Positions 7,915 through 17,136 of a stretch of 34,221 bases of DNA are shown in pieces. How positions within the stretch are numbered: the first letter of the stretch is position 1; every line of letters begins with the position of its first letter. This stretch comes from an uncultured Sutterella sp. (GTDB lineage: Bacteria; Pseudomonadota; Gammaproteobacteria; Burkholderiales; Burkholderiaceae_F): the NCBI GenBank assembly GCA_934249275.1, contig CAKQKT010000009.1, positions 1-34,221 on the forward strand, given 5' to 3'. The position numbers were made by a program, and so were the translations under genes. The notes under the pieces are model-generated. The model ran no database searches and was not told the origin of the DNA. It saw nothing but the letters and a program-made list of their open reading frames with translations.

Positions 7915-8337
7915 GTGTTTCAAGGCACTTCGCTCTTGTCATTGGATCAAAAAGGGCGCCTGTCGATGCCAGCTAGGCATCGGGAGGCTCTTGCCGTTTT
8001 GTGCGGGGGAAGGCTGACGATCACGAGGCATCCGGACGGCTGTCTGGTTTTATATCCGGCGCCCGTCTGGGAGGAAAAGCGCAGGGCTCTGGCGAAGCTG
8101 CCGTATTCGGCGCGCGCCTTTGTTCGATATGTCCTCGGGAGCGCCGTGGATTTGGAACCCGACCGTGCAGGACGAATTCTGATCCCCTCTGAACTCAGGC
8201 TGATGTGTGCGCTAGACAAGGAAGTTGCGCTGCTCGGCATGGGCGAACACTTTGAACTGTGGGACAGAAGCACGCTTGAGGCGCGCGAGCGGGAGTCGCT
8301 CGAGGCCGGGCTGGATGCCGCGGACTTCTCGTTCTGA
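7915..8337 (+). CDS. mraZ: Transcriptional regulator MraZ
   Basis: This 140-residue double AbrB-fold DNA-binding protein normally forms a ring and represses its own dcw promoter. The N-terminal signature FQGTSLLSLDQKGRLSMPAR and the second-half repeat DLEPDRAGRILIPSELR are both clear. An upstream in-frame ATG (7837) would add 26 residues unrelated to the family. The GTG at 7915 was chosen because GGGAGG lies seven bases upstream (7902-7907) and the protein then begins exactly at the family start. It is first in the dcw cluster, downstream of two MraZ boxes. Confidence 0.96.
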   Translation: MFQGTSLLSLDQKGRLSMPARHREALAVLCGGRLTITRHPDGCLVLYPAPVWEEKRRALAKLPYSARAFVRYVLGSAVDLEPDRAGRILIPSELRLMCALDKEVALLGMGEHFELWDRSTLEARERESLEAGLDAADFSF

Positions 8338-8353
8338 TTGTGAAGAATTTTTG

Positions 8354-8378
8354 GGGGCGAAGCTTCAGGCCTCGCCCC
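8354..8378 (+). promoter_or_regulatory. Hairpin between mraZ and rsmH
   Basis: A 7-bp stem GGGGCGA/TCGCCCC with an 11-nt loop lies in the 57-bp gap. No T-run follows, so it is not a standard terminator. It may stabilise the mRNA or tune read-through from mraZ. Chance is possible. Confidence 0.35.
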
Positions 8379-8394
8379 ATATCGTATGTGAGTT

Positions 8395-9372
8395 GTGGGC
8401 GTGAGCGAGGCATTCATTCATCTGTCGGTTTTGGGCGAGGAAGCTCCTGAGGCGCTGGTTGGCAATCCGGATGGGCTTTACATCGACGGAACATTCGGGC
8501 GCGGAGGACATTCGCGCCGCATTCTTGAAAGGTTGTCTTCAAAGGGACGACTTATTGCATTTGACCGCGACCCGCAGGCGGTTGAAGTTGCCAGAACCTG
8601 GACGGATCCGAGATTTGCGATCATTCATGAGCCTTTCTCGACGATGAAGGCTTCTCTTGCGGCGATCGGCGTTCATGAAGCCGACGGCATATTTTTGGAC
8701 ATCGGCGTTTCTTCGCCTCAGATTGACGATGCCTCGCGCGGCTTTTCATTCCGCTTTGACGGCCCGCTTGACATGCGCATGGATACCACGCGCGGCGTGA
8801 CTGCTGCTGAGTGGCTCGCGCAGGCTGAAGAGCGCGACATACGTCATGTAATCAGTCTTTACGGCGAAGAGCGCTTTGCCGGTCCTATCGCGCGTGCGAT
8901 CATTGCTCGCAGGAAGACGAAGCCTCTGGAGACGACCCGCGAGCTTGCTGATCTTGTTGCGAGCGTAGTGCCTCGCAATCGCAAGGATGCCGGACAGCAT
9001 CCGGCTACGCGCACTTTCCAGGCTGTGAGAATCGAGGTGAATCACGAACTCGACGAACTCAAGGAGGCGCTTGATGCTGCGGGCGAGCTTCTCAAGCCGG
9101 AAGGCCGTCTTGCCGTCATTACTTTCCATTCGCTAGAGGATCGCATTGTCAAGCACTTTTTTGACCGAACGGCGCATCCAGAGCGCGGGTTGGATCCTAG
9201 GCTTCCGCTCACGAACGACATGCTGCCCAAGCCTCTTTTCGACAATGTCGAGCGCATCAAGCCTTCTGAGACCGAATGCGAGGTGAATCCTCGCGCGCGT
9301 TCTGCCATTCTCCGCGTTGGCGTGCGTACTGCATCGTCCTGGCGTCCGGAGGACGGGGCATGCGCCAGGTAA
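8395..9372 (+). CDS. rsmH: 16S rRNA m4C1402 methyltransferase RsmH
   Basis: This 325-residue SAM-dependent enzyme methylates N4 of C1402 in 16S rRNA. It shows the SAM motif YIDGTFGRGGHSRRIL (about 29-44), FDRDPQA, FLDIGVSSPQIDDASRGFSF and the C-terminal ITFHSLEDRIVKHFF. The length is normal. The start is uncertain: GTG at 8395 and GTG at 8401 are in frame, and neither has a good Shine-Dalgarno. It is second in the dcw cluster and its last 13 bases overlap ftsL. Confidence 0.95.
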   Translation: MGVSEAFIHLSVLGEEAPEALVGNPDGLYIDGTFGRGGHSRRILERLSSKGRLIAFDRDPQAVEVARTWTDPRFAIIHEPFSTMKASLAAIGVHEADGIFLDIGVSSPQIDDASRGFSFRFDGPLDMRMDTTRGVTAAEWLAQAEERDIRHVISLYGEERFAGPIARAIIARRKTKPLETTRELADLVASVVPRNRKDAGQHPATRTFQAVRIEVNHELDELKEALDAAGELLKPEGRLAVITFHSLEDRIVKHFFDRTAHPERGLDPRLPLTNDMLPKPLFDNVERIKPSETECEVNPRARSAILRVGVRTASSWRPEDGACAR

Positions 9373-9746
9373 ACAACATGGATTTGGCTGTCGTAAGCGT
9401 GCTGGGGGTGGTTCTCTTTGTGCTTGCGATGACGCTCGTAAATGTTCAGTACCGGGCTCGAACGCTGTTTGTAGAACATGAGCGTGCCGTTGACGTAGGC
9501 CGCAAACTGGCGGATGACGAGGCCAATCTTCTCTTGAAGGTGCGCAAGGCGTCGCTTCCGGGAAGCATTGCCGAAGGTGCGGGCTCGCTCGGTCTGGAAG
9601 TGGCCCGCGGCGAAAATACTGTGAACCTGGTGGTGGATGAATATCACCGGGTTACGTTCGCGCCCGATACGGCGGTCGGACAGCCTCTTGAGGCGGCGAA
9701 GCAGTCGACTGACGAGTCAGTCTCTTCACAAGGGAGGCATCCATGA
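9360..9746 (+). CDS. ftsL: Cell division protein FtsL
   Basis: This 128-residue bitopic divisome protein has a short cytoplasmic N-terminus, one membrane helix (about residues 8-28) and a periplasmic heptad-like stretch (about 30-65) suited to the FtsB/FtsQ coiled-coil complex. Sequence identity in this family is low, so the call rests on size, topology and position between rsmH and ftsI. The ATG at 9360 was chosen because GGAGGA lies at 9348-9353; it overlaps the rsmH end by 13 nt. The stop overlaps the ftsI start in ATGA, which suggests translational coupling. Confidence 0.9.
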   Translation: MRQVNNMDLAVVSVLGVVLFVLAMTLVNVQYRARTLFVEHERAVDVGRKLADDEANLLLKVRKASLPGSIAEGAGSLGLEVARGENTVNLVVDEYHRVTFAPDTAVGQPLEAAKQSTDESVSSQGRHP

Positions 9747-11578
9747 GGTTTTCTCCTCTTGATTGGATTGAACGTCTGGCGCTTGCCGTATGGGAGAAGG
9801 CGGCGGATTTGCTTGCAAAGGATCGGCAGGCCAAGAAGGCTGCTCCCGAGCGCGCGGCAGATCCCCTTATCGTCGTTCGTATTCCGCCTCAGCGAACTTA
9901 TTATGCGTTTTTTGGGATCGTGATGCTTTTTATCGTTCTTGCAGGCAGATCTTTCTACCTGCAGGTTTTCGATAATGACTTTCTTCAGAACGAAGGCGAA
10001 AAACGATTTGCCCGCACGATTACGATTCAGGGGGCGCGCGGTGAAATTCTCGATCGAAACGGCATCGTGCTTGCTTCAAGCCAGCCTTGCCGCAGCGTTT
10101 GGGCCGACCCTGCGATAGTGCCTCGTAGTTCGAGTGAGGAGAAGCGGCAGCTGCGCGAGCTTGCCAAGCTTCTCGACATGAAATATTCCGATCTCCTAAA
10201 AAAGCTTGATCACAGTTCGTCCCCCAATTTTGTATATTTAGCACGCAATCGTGATCTCGGTCTGGCCAAGTCCGTGAATGAGCTTCACATTCCCGGCATC
10301 GGCATGTCGCCGGAAATGCGCCGCCGGTATCCCGATGGTCCGGTAATGGCTCACATTTTGGGCTATACGGGTGCGGACGATCATGGTCAGGAGGGCGTAG
10401 AGCTTGCGCGCGATAGAGTGCTTTCCGGACGCGCCGGATCCAGGCGCGTTATTCGCGATCGTCATGGGCGCATTGTGGATGACGTATGGGCCAAGGAAAG
10501 CGAAGCGGGCACCAATGTGACGCTGGCGATCGACTCAAGAGTGCAGTTCATTGCCTATGAGGCGCTCAAGGCTGCGGTTGAACGCCATCAGGCCAAGGCG
10601 GGTGCTGTTGTGGTTGCCGACGTCAATACGGGGGAGATCATAGCGCTTGCCAATGAGCCTACTTATGATCCGAACGACCGTTCCACGGTTCTATTCGAAC
10701 GTGTGAGAAACCGCGTGCTTACCGATCAGTTCGAGCCCGGTTCCACGATGAAGCCCTTTGCCATTGCAAAGGCGCTCGACATGGGGCTTATCGATCCGCT
10801 CACGACCATTCAGACTTCGCCCGGCAAGCTTACGATTGGTGATCGAACGATTGGCGATACGCACGACTATGGTCTTTTGACGGTAGCGGAAGTTGTGGCC
10901 AAATCGTCCAATATCGGTACGGCGAAGATCGCTCTGGAGATTTCGCCTCAGACGCTTTATGAGACATATTCGGAGTTGGGATTCGGCAATGCGCCCAAAA
11001 TCGGCTTTCCGGGCGCAACTTCCGGACGCCTTCGTCCGGGCAAGAGCTGGCGTCCGGTCGAGCAAGCGACGATCTCATATGGCCATGGCGTGACCGTTTC
11101 CCTCATGCAACTTGTCAGGGCATATACGGCGCTCGCGAGAAACGGCGATGTGATTGATCTTACGCTTTTCAAGCGAGAGCCTGGCGAAACGGTGACCGGA
11201 ACGCAGGTGTTCAAGCCTGAAACCGCTCGTCGCATGCGCGCCATGATGATGGCGACGGTGCAGCGCGGCGGGACGGCCTCGAACGTCAATGTGGCGGGAT
11301 ACTCGGTTGCCGGCAAGACAGGGACGGCCAATAAGGTCAAGAACGGGCAGTACACGCGTGACGTGGTGGCGAGCTTCGTGGGCATTGTGCCCGCAACTCA
11401 GCCTCGCTTTGTTGTAGCTGTTATGGTCGACGAACCCAAGAAGGGGCGATTCGGCGGTCTTGTGGCTGCGCCGGTTTTCAATGAGGTGGCTACGGGAGCG
11501 CTTCGCACTCTGATGGTTACGCCTGACGACAAGACAACACCAACAGGCGGCGGGCTTCTCGCGAAGGTAAGACACTGA
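9743..11578 (+). CDS. ftsI: Septal peptidoglycan transpeptidase FtsI (PBP3)
   Basis: This 611-residue class B penicillin-binding protein crosslinks septal peptidoglycan and works with FtsW. A membrane anchor (about 53-70) precedes the pedestal domain (RGEILDRNG and the RRYPDG motif) and the transpeptidase domain. The catalytic motifs are STMK with nucleophile S334, SSN at 388-390 and KTG at 525-527. The length is close to E. coli PBP3 (588) with a somewhat longer cytoplasmic N-terminus. The ATG overlaps the ftsL stop and is preceded by GGGAGG. There is no sign of altered active-site motifs. Confidence 0.97.
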   Translation: MRFSPLDWIERLALAVWEKAADLLAKDRQAKKAAPERAADPLIVVRIPPQRTYYAFFGIVMLFIVLAGRSFYLQVFDNDFLQNEGEKRFARTITIQGARGEILDRNGIVLASSQPCRSVWADPAIVPRSSSEEKRQLRELAKLLDMKYSDLLKKLDHSSSPNFVYLARNRDLGLAKSVNELHIPGIGMSPEMRRRYPDGPVMAHILGYTGADDHGQEGVELARDRVLSGRAGSRRVIRDRHGRIVDDVWAKESEAGTNVTLAIDSRVQFIAYEALKAAVERHQAKAGAVVVADVNTGEIIALANEPTYDPNDRSTVLFERVRNRVLTDQFEPGSTMKPFAIAKALDMGLIDPLTTIQTSPGKLTIGDRTIGDTHDYGLLTVAEVVAKSSNIGTAKIALEISPQTLYETYSELGFGNAPKIGFPGATSGRLRPGKSWRPVEQATISYGHGVTVSLMQLVRAYTALARNGDVIDLTLFKREPGETVTGTQVFKPETARRMRAMMMATVQRGGTASNVNVAGYSVAGKTGTANKVKNGQYTRDVVASFVGIVPATQPRFVVAVMVDEPKKGRFGGLVAAPVFNEVATGALRTLMVTPDDKTTPTGGGLLAKVRH

Positions 11579-11585
11579 CAATGGA

Positions 11586-13109
11586 ATGAATGTAAAGATG
11601 AACAAGTCGATGAATGAAGTGACGGTCTGGCTCAAGGGGCTGGTGCACGAAGGCGCTCATTTGAGGCTCGACAGCCGCAGCGTGAAGCCTGGCGACGTAT
11701 TTGTTGCCGTTCCGGGGCTGAAGACTGATGGTCGTGCCTTTATTCGCGTGGCAGCTGCGCGCGGAGCGGCTGGGGTGCTGATGGAAACACCCGAGGGAGC
11801 GTCCGATGCCGAGCGTTTCCCGATCGCGAGCCTGTCGGTTGACGATCTTTCGAAGCATCTTGGCGAGGTGGCCGCTGCTTTTTACGGCGATCCGTCTTCA
11901 AGCATGACGGGGATTGCCGTGACGGGTACGAACGGCAAGACGACCACCACTCACTGGATTGCCGCGCTGCTTACGAACTTTGGCACTCCCTGTGCCGTCA
12001 TGGGCACGGTGGGTTGCAAGTTTGAAGGAAAGACCATTGACATGCCGGCTCTGACGACTCCGGATGCCGTGAGTCTTCAGGGCGTTTACGCTGATCTTGA
12101 AAAGAGCGGCGCCAAGGCCTTTGCGGTCGAAGCCAGCTCGATCGGCTTGGAGCAGGGGCGCATGACGGGGTCGCATTTCGATACAGCCGTCTTCACAAAT
12201 CTGACGCGCGACCATTTGGATTATCACGTCACCATGGATGCCTATGCCGATGCCAAGGCTATTCTCTTTGCTTGGCCGGGACTCAGAACTGCGGTGGTTA
12301 ATGCCGATGATCCCTATGCGGGACACATGGCAGAGGTTGCGGAAAAGAACGGAGCTGCCGTTTGGGCAACGACCATGACGGGGATCGTGCCTTTTAAGGC
12401 TGACCATGTTGTTGAGGCTTCGGGCGTTGAGGCAACCGAAGCTGGCACGCGCTTTGTGATGAAGGTGGACGGCACGGCGACTCTCGTGCATCTTGCTCAG
12501 GTTGGCGGGTTTAATGTTTCCAATTTCATTCAGGCGGCAGCCGTGCTGCTTGCGAAGGGTTGTGACGCTGAAAGGCTTGCGTCCTGGGCCGAATCGCTTG
12601 CCTCGCCCCCGGGGCGAATGCAGCTGATGCGTGCGGAAGGTGCTCCGCTTGCAGTCGTCGACTACAGTCATACGCCGGATGCGCTAGAAAAGGCTCTTGA
12701 GAGCCTGAGACCGGTGGCGGCTGCCAGAGGCGGCCGTCTTTGGGCGGTGTTCGGCTGCGGGGGCGACCGTGATGCGGGAAAGCGTCCGGTCATGGGCGGC
12801 ATTGCCGTGAAGCTTGCTGACGAAGTGGTGGTTACAAGTGACAATCCGCGCACTGAGGATCCGAACGCAATCATTGCGGACATCACCGCTGGCGCTCAGA
12901 GCGCCCGGGTTGTAGCGGATCGCGCGGAAGCGATCCGTCATGCCATTGCAGAAGCCCGCGCGGCCGACGTTGTGCTCGTTGCCGGCAAGGGACATGAGGA
13001 TTATCAGGAAATCAACGGCGTCAAGCATCATTTCAGTGACGTCGAAATGGTTAGGGAAGCATTTAACGAACGTCGTGTTCAGGTGTTGCGTGCACGCGAG
13101 GGAGTTTGA
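11586..13109 (+). CDS. murE: UDP-MurNAc-L-Ala-D-Glu:meso-DAP ligase MurE
   Basis: This 507-residue cytoplasmic Mur ligase adds the third stem residue. It has the ATP loop GTNGKTTTT (114-122), the carbamylated-lysine region with NLTRDHLDYH, and DNPR at 419-422. The DNPR motif predicts meso-diaminopimelate rather than lysine, so the peptidoglycan should be of DAP type. The start is ambiguous: ATGs at 11586, 11598 and 11610 are all in frame and none has a strong ribosome site. It begins 8 nt after ftsI, so coupling is likely. It runs almost into murF. Confidence 0.96.
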   Translation: MNVKMNKSMNEVTVWLKGLVHEGAHLRLDSRSVKPGDVFVAVPGLKTDGRAFIRVAAARGAAGVLMETPEGASDAERFPIASLSVDDLSKHLGEVAAAFYGDPSSSMTGIAVTGTNGKTTTTHWIAALLTNFGTPCAVMGTVGCKFEGKTIDMPALTTPDAVSLQGVYADLEKSGAKAFAVEASSIGLEQGRMTGSHFDTAVFTNLTRDHLDYHVTMDAYADAKAILFAWPGLRTAVVNADDPYAGHMAEVAEKNGAAVWATTMTGIVPFKADHVVEASGVEATEAGTRFVMKVDGTATLVHLAQVGGFNVSNFIQAAAVLLAKGCDAERLASWAESLASPPGRMQLMRAEGAPLAVVDYSHTPDALEKALESLRPVAAARGGRLWAVFGCGGDRDAGKRPVMGGIAVKLADEVVVTSDNPRTEDPNAIIADITAGAQSARVVADRAEAIRHAIAEARAADVVLVAGKGHEDYQEINGVKHHFSDVEMVREAFNERRVQVLRAREGV

Positions 13110-13111
13110 TC

Positions 13112-14458
13112 ATGGAAAGCCTCCAACAACTTTTGGAAACGCTTGAGCCGATCGTCGTTGCAGCGGCCGGAGATTTTTCGCAGTCTTATGAGGGCTTTTC
13201 GACGGATACTCGAACGGTGAGGGCGGGCAATGTCTTTGTCGCTCTTTCGGGGGAGCGCTTTGACGGTCATGACTTTGTTGTTAAGGCTGTCGAGGCGGGC
13301 GCCGTTTGCGCCATTGTCGAGCGCAAGGTGGATGTCGATATCGCTCAGATTGTTGTGACGGACTCGGGACTTGCCTTCGGGCTTGCGGCGCGAGCATGGC
13401 GCAATCGCTTTGCGCTGCCGCTTGCCGTTGTGGCGGGCAGCAACGGCAAGACCACGACGACGCAGATGCTTGCCTCAATTCTCCTTGCTCGTTGGGGAAA
13501 GGAGCGCATGTGCGCGACGGAGGGAAATTTCAACAATGAAGTGGGCGTCCCAAAGATGCTTCTGAAGCTGGCATTCATGCACCGCGGCGCGGTAATTGAA
13601 TGCGGGATGAATCATAAGGGCGAAATGGCAAGACTCGCCGACTGGACGCGCCCGACCGTGGCGCTTCTTACCAACGCGCAGCGCGAGCATCAGGAGTTTC
13701 TCAAGGGAGTCGAGGAAACGGCTCGCGAAAACGGACTGGTGATCGTGGCATTGCCGGAGAGCGGCACGGCGGTGTATCCGGCAGACGATGCCTGCGCGAA
13801 CATCTGGGCTGATCTGGCATTGGCCCGCGGTGTTGATGAATTGACTTATGCGACGGATCCCGATGTCGAGGCAGATGTGACGGGGCGACTGGAGGACGGC
13901 GAACTTGTGATTTCGACTGACGAAGGCGACGTGCTGCGCACGCAGCTTCGCATTGCGGGAAGTCATAACGTTCACAATGCTACGGGCGCCGCAGCGGCGG
14001 CTTTTGCGATGGGTATTGCTCCGGAGATCGTTGCCGCAGGTCTGGCGGCCTTCGAGCCGGTGCCCGGCCGCGGCACGCGAACCGTGAAGACGGATCTTGT
14101 TGTGATCGACGAGGCCTACAATGCCAATCCTGACAGCGTTCGCGCGGCTCTGAACGTACTTGCGGCCGAGGCGGGGCCACGGACTTTTGTTTTGGGGGAC
14201 ATGGGTGAGATCGGGGAAAATGCTGAAGACGCTCATCGCGAGGTGGGCGAATATGCTCGCTCGCAGGGCATTGATGCCTTCTACGCCTGTGGTCCGCTCT
14301 CCCGTCATGCAGTCGAGGCTTTTGGTGAAGGAGGTCGCTGGTTCGAAAACAGAGAGGATCTCATCAAGGCGCTCAGGGGATTGCATGGGACGGTGACCGT
14401 CAAGGCAAGCCACTTCATGGGGTTCGCGGCCGTCGTGCGCGCTTTGCAGGACAACTAA
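13112..14458 (+). CDS. murF: UDP-MurNAc-tripeptide:D-Ala-D-Ala ligase MurF
   Basis: This 448-residue Mur ligase attaches D-Ala-D-Ala to give the UDP-MurNAc-pentapeptide. The ATP loop GSNGKTTTT is at 109-117, followed by EGNFNNEVGVP, IECGMNHKGEM, GSHNVHN and DEAYNANPDS, which are all characteristic of MurF. A TTG at 13106 overlaps the murE stop, but the ATG at 13112 was chosen because GAGGGAG (13098-13104) is spaced seven bases from it. The gene follows murE by two bases and makes the substrate used by MraY. Confidence 0.96.
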   Translation: MESLQQLLETLEPIVVAAAGDFSQSYEGFSTDTRTVRAGNVFVALSGERFDGHDFVVKAVEAGAVCAIVERKVDVDIAQIVVTDSGLAFGLAARAWRNRFALPLAVVAGSNGKTTTTQMLASILLARWGKERMCATEGNFNNEVGVPKMLLKLAFMHRGAVIECGMNHKGEMARLADWTRPTVALLTNAQREHQEFLKGVEETARENGLVIVALPESGTAVYPADDACANIWADLALARGVDELTYATDPDVEADVTGRLEDGELVISTDEGDVLRTQLRIAGSHNVHNATGAAAAAFAMGIAPEIVAAGLAAFEPVPGRGTRTVKTDLVVIDEAYNANPDSVRAALNVLAAEAGPRTFVLGDMGEIGENAEDAHREVGEYARSQGIDAFYACGPLSRHAVEAFGEGGRWFENREDLIKALRGLHGTVTVKASHFMGFAAVVRALQDN

Positions 14459-14474
14459 TAATCAAGAACAAGAG

Positions 14475-14492
14475 AGCCTGAATTCACAGGCT
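14475..14492 (+). promoter_or_regulatory. Hairpin overlapping the mraY ribosome-binding region
   Basis: AGCCTG (14475-14480) pairs perfectly with CAGGCT (14487-14492) around a 6-nt loop. The only Shine-Dalgarno-like bases for mraY (CAGG, 9 nt before the ATG) lie in the 3' arm. The hairpin could mask them, which would reduce mraY translation unless ribosomes arrive from murF. Confidence 0.35.
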
Positions 14493-14499
14493 TTGCAAC

Positions 14500-15654
14500 A
14501 TGCTTCTAGAACTTTTTCGCTCTATGGCCGAGAGGTATCCGGCCTTCAATGTCTTTAACTATCTGACGCTTCGTGCGGTGCTTGCCGCACTTACCGCTAT
14601 GGCAATCGGGTTCGCGCTGGGGCCTTGCATGATCAGGCGCCTCAAGAACCTTCACTTTGGCCAGGCGGTGCGCACTGATGGACCTAAGACCCATCTCGTC
14701 AAGGACGGCACGCCTACGATGGGCGGCGCTCTCATTCTTTTCGCAATCACGGTATCGACCCTTTTGTGGGCTGATCTCTCCAATCGCTTCATTTGGGTCG
14801 TTCTCTTTGTGACGCTCGGCTACGGTGCAATCGGTTGGATCGACGATTATCGAAAGGTTGTTTATCACAATCCCAAGGGCATGAGCGCCCGGGAGAAGTT
14901 TTCCTGGCAGTCCGTGATCGGCGTAGCCGCCGCTTTTTATCTTGTTTTTGCGTTGTCCGTACCTGCAGGCGGGACGCTTACCGAGACGATTGCGGCCTGG
15001 GTTGAAGCCGGCTTCCCGCTCGATATTTCCGCCAATCTCCATCTTCTCATTCCCTGCTTCAAGGACATTGCGCTTCCGCTTGGCCTTCTGGGCTTCATCG
15101 TCTTCACGTATGTGGTGATTGTCGGCAGCTCCAATGCCGTGAATCTTACCGACGGTCTTGACGGTTTGGCGATTCTTCCCAGCGTCATGGTGGGAGGTGC
15201 GCTTGGGATCTTCGCCTATGTTGTAGGCCGTCCCGATTACGCGGGCTATCTGATCTTCCCGTATATTCCGGGAGCCGGCGAATTGGTTGTGATTGCAGGT
15301 GCGCTTCTCGGCGCAGGACTTGCCTTCCTTTGGTACAACGCTCATCCGGCTCAGGTTTTCATGGGCGACGTGGGAGCGCTGGCATTGGGCGGCTGCCTTG
15401 GCACGATGGCCGTCGTAACTCGTCAGGAGCTGGTGCTTGCCGTTATGGGTGGCGTCTTCGTCGTTGAAACGCTCTCCGTCATGATTCAGACGGTCTACTT
15501 CCGCCTTTCGCACGGCAAGCGCATTTTCCTGATGGCTCCCATCCACCATCACTTCGAACTCAAGGGGTGGAAGGAGACGCAGGTCGTCACGCGATTCTGG
15601 ATCATCACGATGATCCTCGTGCTCATCGGTCTCTCGACGCTCAAGATTCGCTGA
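14500..15654 (+). CDS. mraY: Phospho-MurNAc-pentapeptide translocase MraY
   Basis: This 384-residue polytopic inner-membrane enzyme transfers phospho-MurNAc-pentapeptide to undecaprenyl phosphate, giving lipid I. About ten hydrophobic helices are visible. Signature segments include [22 protein letters not shown] with the paired aspartates, [22 protein letters not shown] and the histidine cluster [13 protein letters not shown]. Length and motifs are normal. It is separated from murF by 41 bp that hold a small hairpin. Confidence 0.97.
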   Translation: MLLELFRSMAERYPAFNVFNYLTLRAVLAALTAMAIGFALGPCMIRRLKNLHFGQAVRTDGPKTHLVKDGTPTMGGALILFAITVSTLLWADLSNRFIWVVLFVTLGYGAIGWIDDYRKVVYHNPKGMSAREKFSWQSVIGVAAAFYLVFALSVPAGGTLTETIAAWVEAGFPLDISANLHLLIPCFKDIALPLGLLGFIVFTYVVIVGSSNAVNLTDGLDGLAILPSVMVGGALGIFAYVVGRPDYAGYLIFPYIPGAGELVVIAGALLGAGLAFLWYNAHPAQVFMGDVGALALGGCLGTMAVVTRQELVLAVMGGVFVVETLSVMIQTVYFRLSHGKRIFLMAPIHHHFELKGWKETQVVTRFWIITMILVLIGLSTLKIR

Positions 15655-15696
15655 GAACCTTGAAACAAAACAGGATTTGAAAAGGACTGCTTGATC

Positions 15697-17136
15697 ATGA
15701 AGCCGGAAGTTGAAAAGACTGTTCTCATTGTTGGACTTGGCGCATCCGGGCTTGCTTGCGCACATCATCTTGAGCGTCGCGGCTGGAAAATTAGAGCGGC
15801 TGATACGCGCGAAGCGCCGGCGGGTGCTGACAAGCTTCGGGCCGACATGCCCGGAGCAGAGATTTTCACGGGCGGTCTTCCGGAATCGCTGCTGAACGGT
15901 GTTTCACTTGTCGTGATGTCGCCGGGGCTCTCTCCTCACTATGGCGCGGCTGCGCCGCTCGTTGCCAAGTCTAAGGAATTTGGCATCGAGGTCGTGGGCG
16001 AGATCGAGCTCTTTGCGCGCGCGCTTTCGGATCTTGAGGCACGTACGGGCTATCGTCCGATCGTGATCGGCGTTACCGGCACGAATGGAAAGACCACAAC
16101 GACGACGCTTGTCACCAAAATGGCGGCCGAAGGCGGCCGCCGCGCAATCGCTGCGGGCAATATCGGTCCCAATGCCGTGACTGAACTCGATAAGGCGATT
16201 GATGCGGGGGTGCTGCCTGAGGTGTGGGTGCTGGAACTCTCGAGTTTCCAGCTCGATACGACGAAGAGCCTCAAGTGCGCTTCCGCTGCGATTTTGAATG
16301 TCACCGAAGACCACCTCGACTGGCATGGTGGAATGAAGGCCTATGCTGAGGCAAAGGGCCGCATCTTCAAGCCGGAGACGATCCGTGTCGTCAATCGCGA
16401 GGATTCCGAGACGCTGAGGCTCGCTGAGGGCGGCTTTGTGCGCACATTCGGCGGCAGCATGCCGGTCAAGGCCGGCGAATACGGCTTGGTCAAGGGCGCG
16501 GATGGTCTGCTTTGGCTTGGACGAATGGAAGAAGACGCTTCCGAGCCCACTTTGTTTTGTCCGGAAAAATCGCTTCTTATTGCCGGTCGCCACAATGCAA
16601 TGAATGCGCTTGCAGCGCTCGCTCTCATTGAGGCGGCGGGGCTTCCTATCGGTCCTGCTCTTTCTGCGCTTGCTGCGTATAAGGGCGAGCCTCACCGTGT
16701 CGAACGCGTGCTTGAGTGTGCGGGCGTCACTTTCATCGATGACTCCAAGGGCACCAATGTGGGGGCTGTGGCCGCAGCTGTTCGCGGCTTTGCCGCGCAG
16801 GGCCGCCGCATCCTCATTATTCTCGGCGGCGATGGCAAGGGACAGGACTTCTCACCGTTGGCTGAGGCCTTGGCGGGGACGGCGGGAGCCGTTGCCTTGA
16901 TAGGTCGCGACGCTCCTTTGATTGAAAGGGCGCTTCGATCGACCGGCATTCCCATGGCGCGTCTGTCAACGCTTGAGGAGGCCGTGCACTGGTTGTGGGC
17001 AAGGCATGAGGAAGGCGACGTGCTGCTTCTCTCTCCCGCCTGTGCTTCTTGGGACATGTTCCGTGATTATGCGGAACGCAGCGCCCGCTTTATCGCTTGC
17101 GCCCGCGCGATAGCGGCCGAGGAGCAGGCGTGCTGA
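15697..17136 (+). CDS. murD: UDP-MurNAc-L-Ala:D-Glu ligase MurD
   Basis: This 479-residue cytoplasmic Mur ligase adds D-glutamate. An N-terminal Rossmann-type domain (VGLGASGLA) is followed by the ATP loop GTNGKTTTT (from 128), ELSSFQLDTT, NVTEDHLDWHGG and the C-terminal DDSKGTNVGA. The ATG at 15697 was preferred over the in-frame TTG at 15691; AAGGA at 15682-15686 is 10 bases from the ATG. The stop overlaps the ftsW GTG region by 7 nt. It is slightly longer than E. coli MurD (438). Confidence 0.96.
   Translation: MKPEVEKTVLIVGLGASGLACAHHLERRGWKIRAADTREAPAGADKLRADMPGAEIFTGGLPESLLNGVSLVVMSPGLSPHYGAAAPLVAKSKEFGIEVVGEIELFARALSDLEARTGYRPIVIGVTGTNGKTTTTTLVTKMAAEGGRRAIAAGNIGPNAVTELDKAIDAGVLPEVWVLELSSFQLDTTKSLKCASAAILNVTEDHLDWHGGMKAYAEAKGRIFKPETIRVVNREDSETLRLAEGGFVRTFGGSMPVKAGEYGLVKGADGLLWLGRMEEDASEPTLFCPEKSLLIAGRHNAMNALAALALIEAAGLPIGPALSALAAYKGEPHRVERVLECAGVTFIDDSKGTNVGAVAAAVRGFAAQGRRILIILGGDGKGQDFSPLAEALAGTAGAVALIGRDAPLIERALRSTGIPMARLSTLEEAVHWLWARHEEGDVLLLSPACASWDMFRDYAERSARFIACARAIAAEEQAC

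Noticed and set aside
14506..15768. A 420-codon minus-strand frame opposite mraY
   Set aside because: MraY is complete on the plus strand. The antisense product is highly charged with no domain and crosses into murD.
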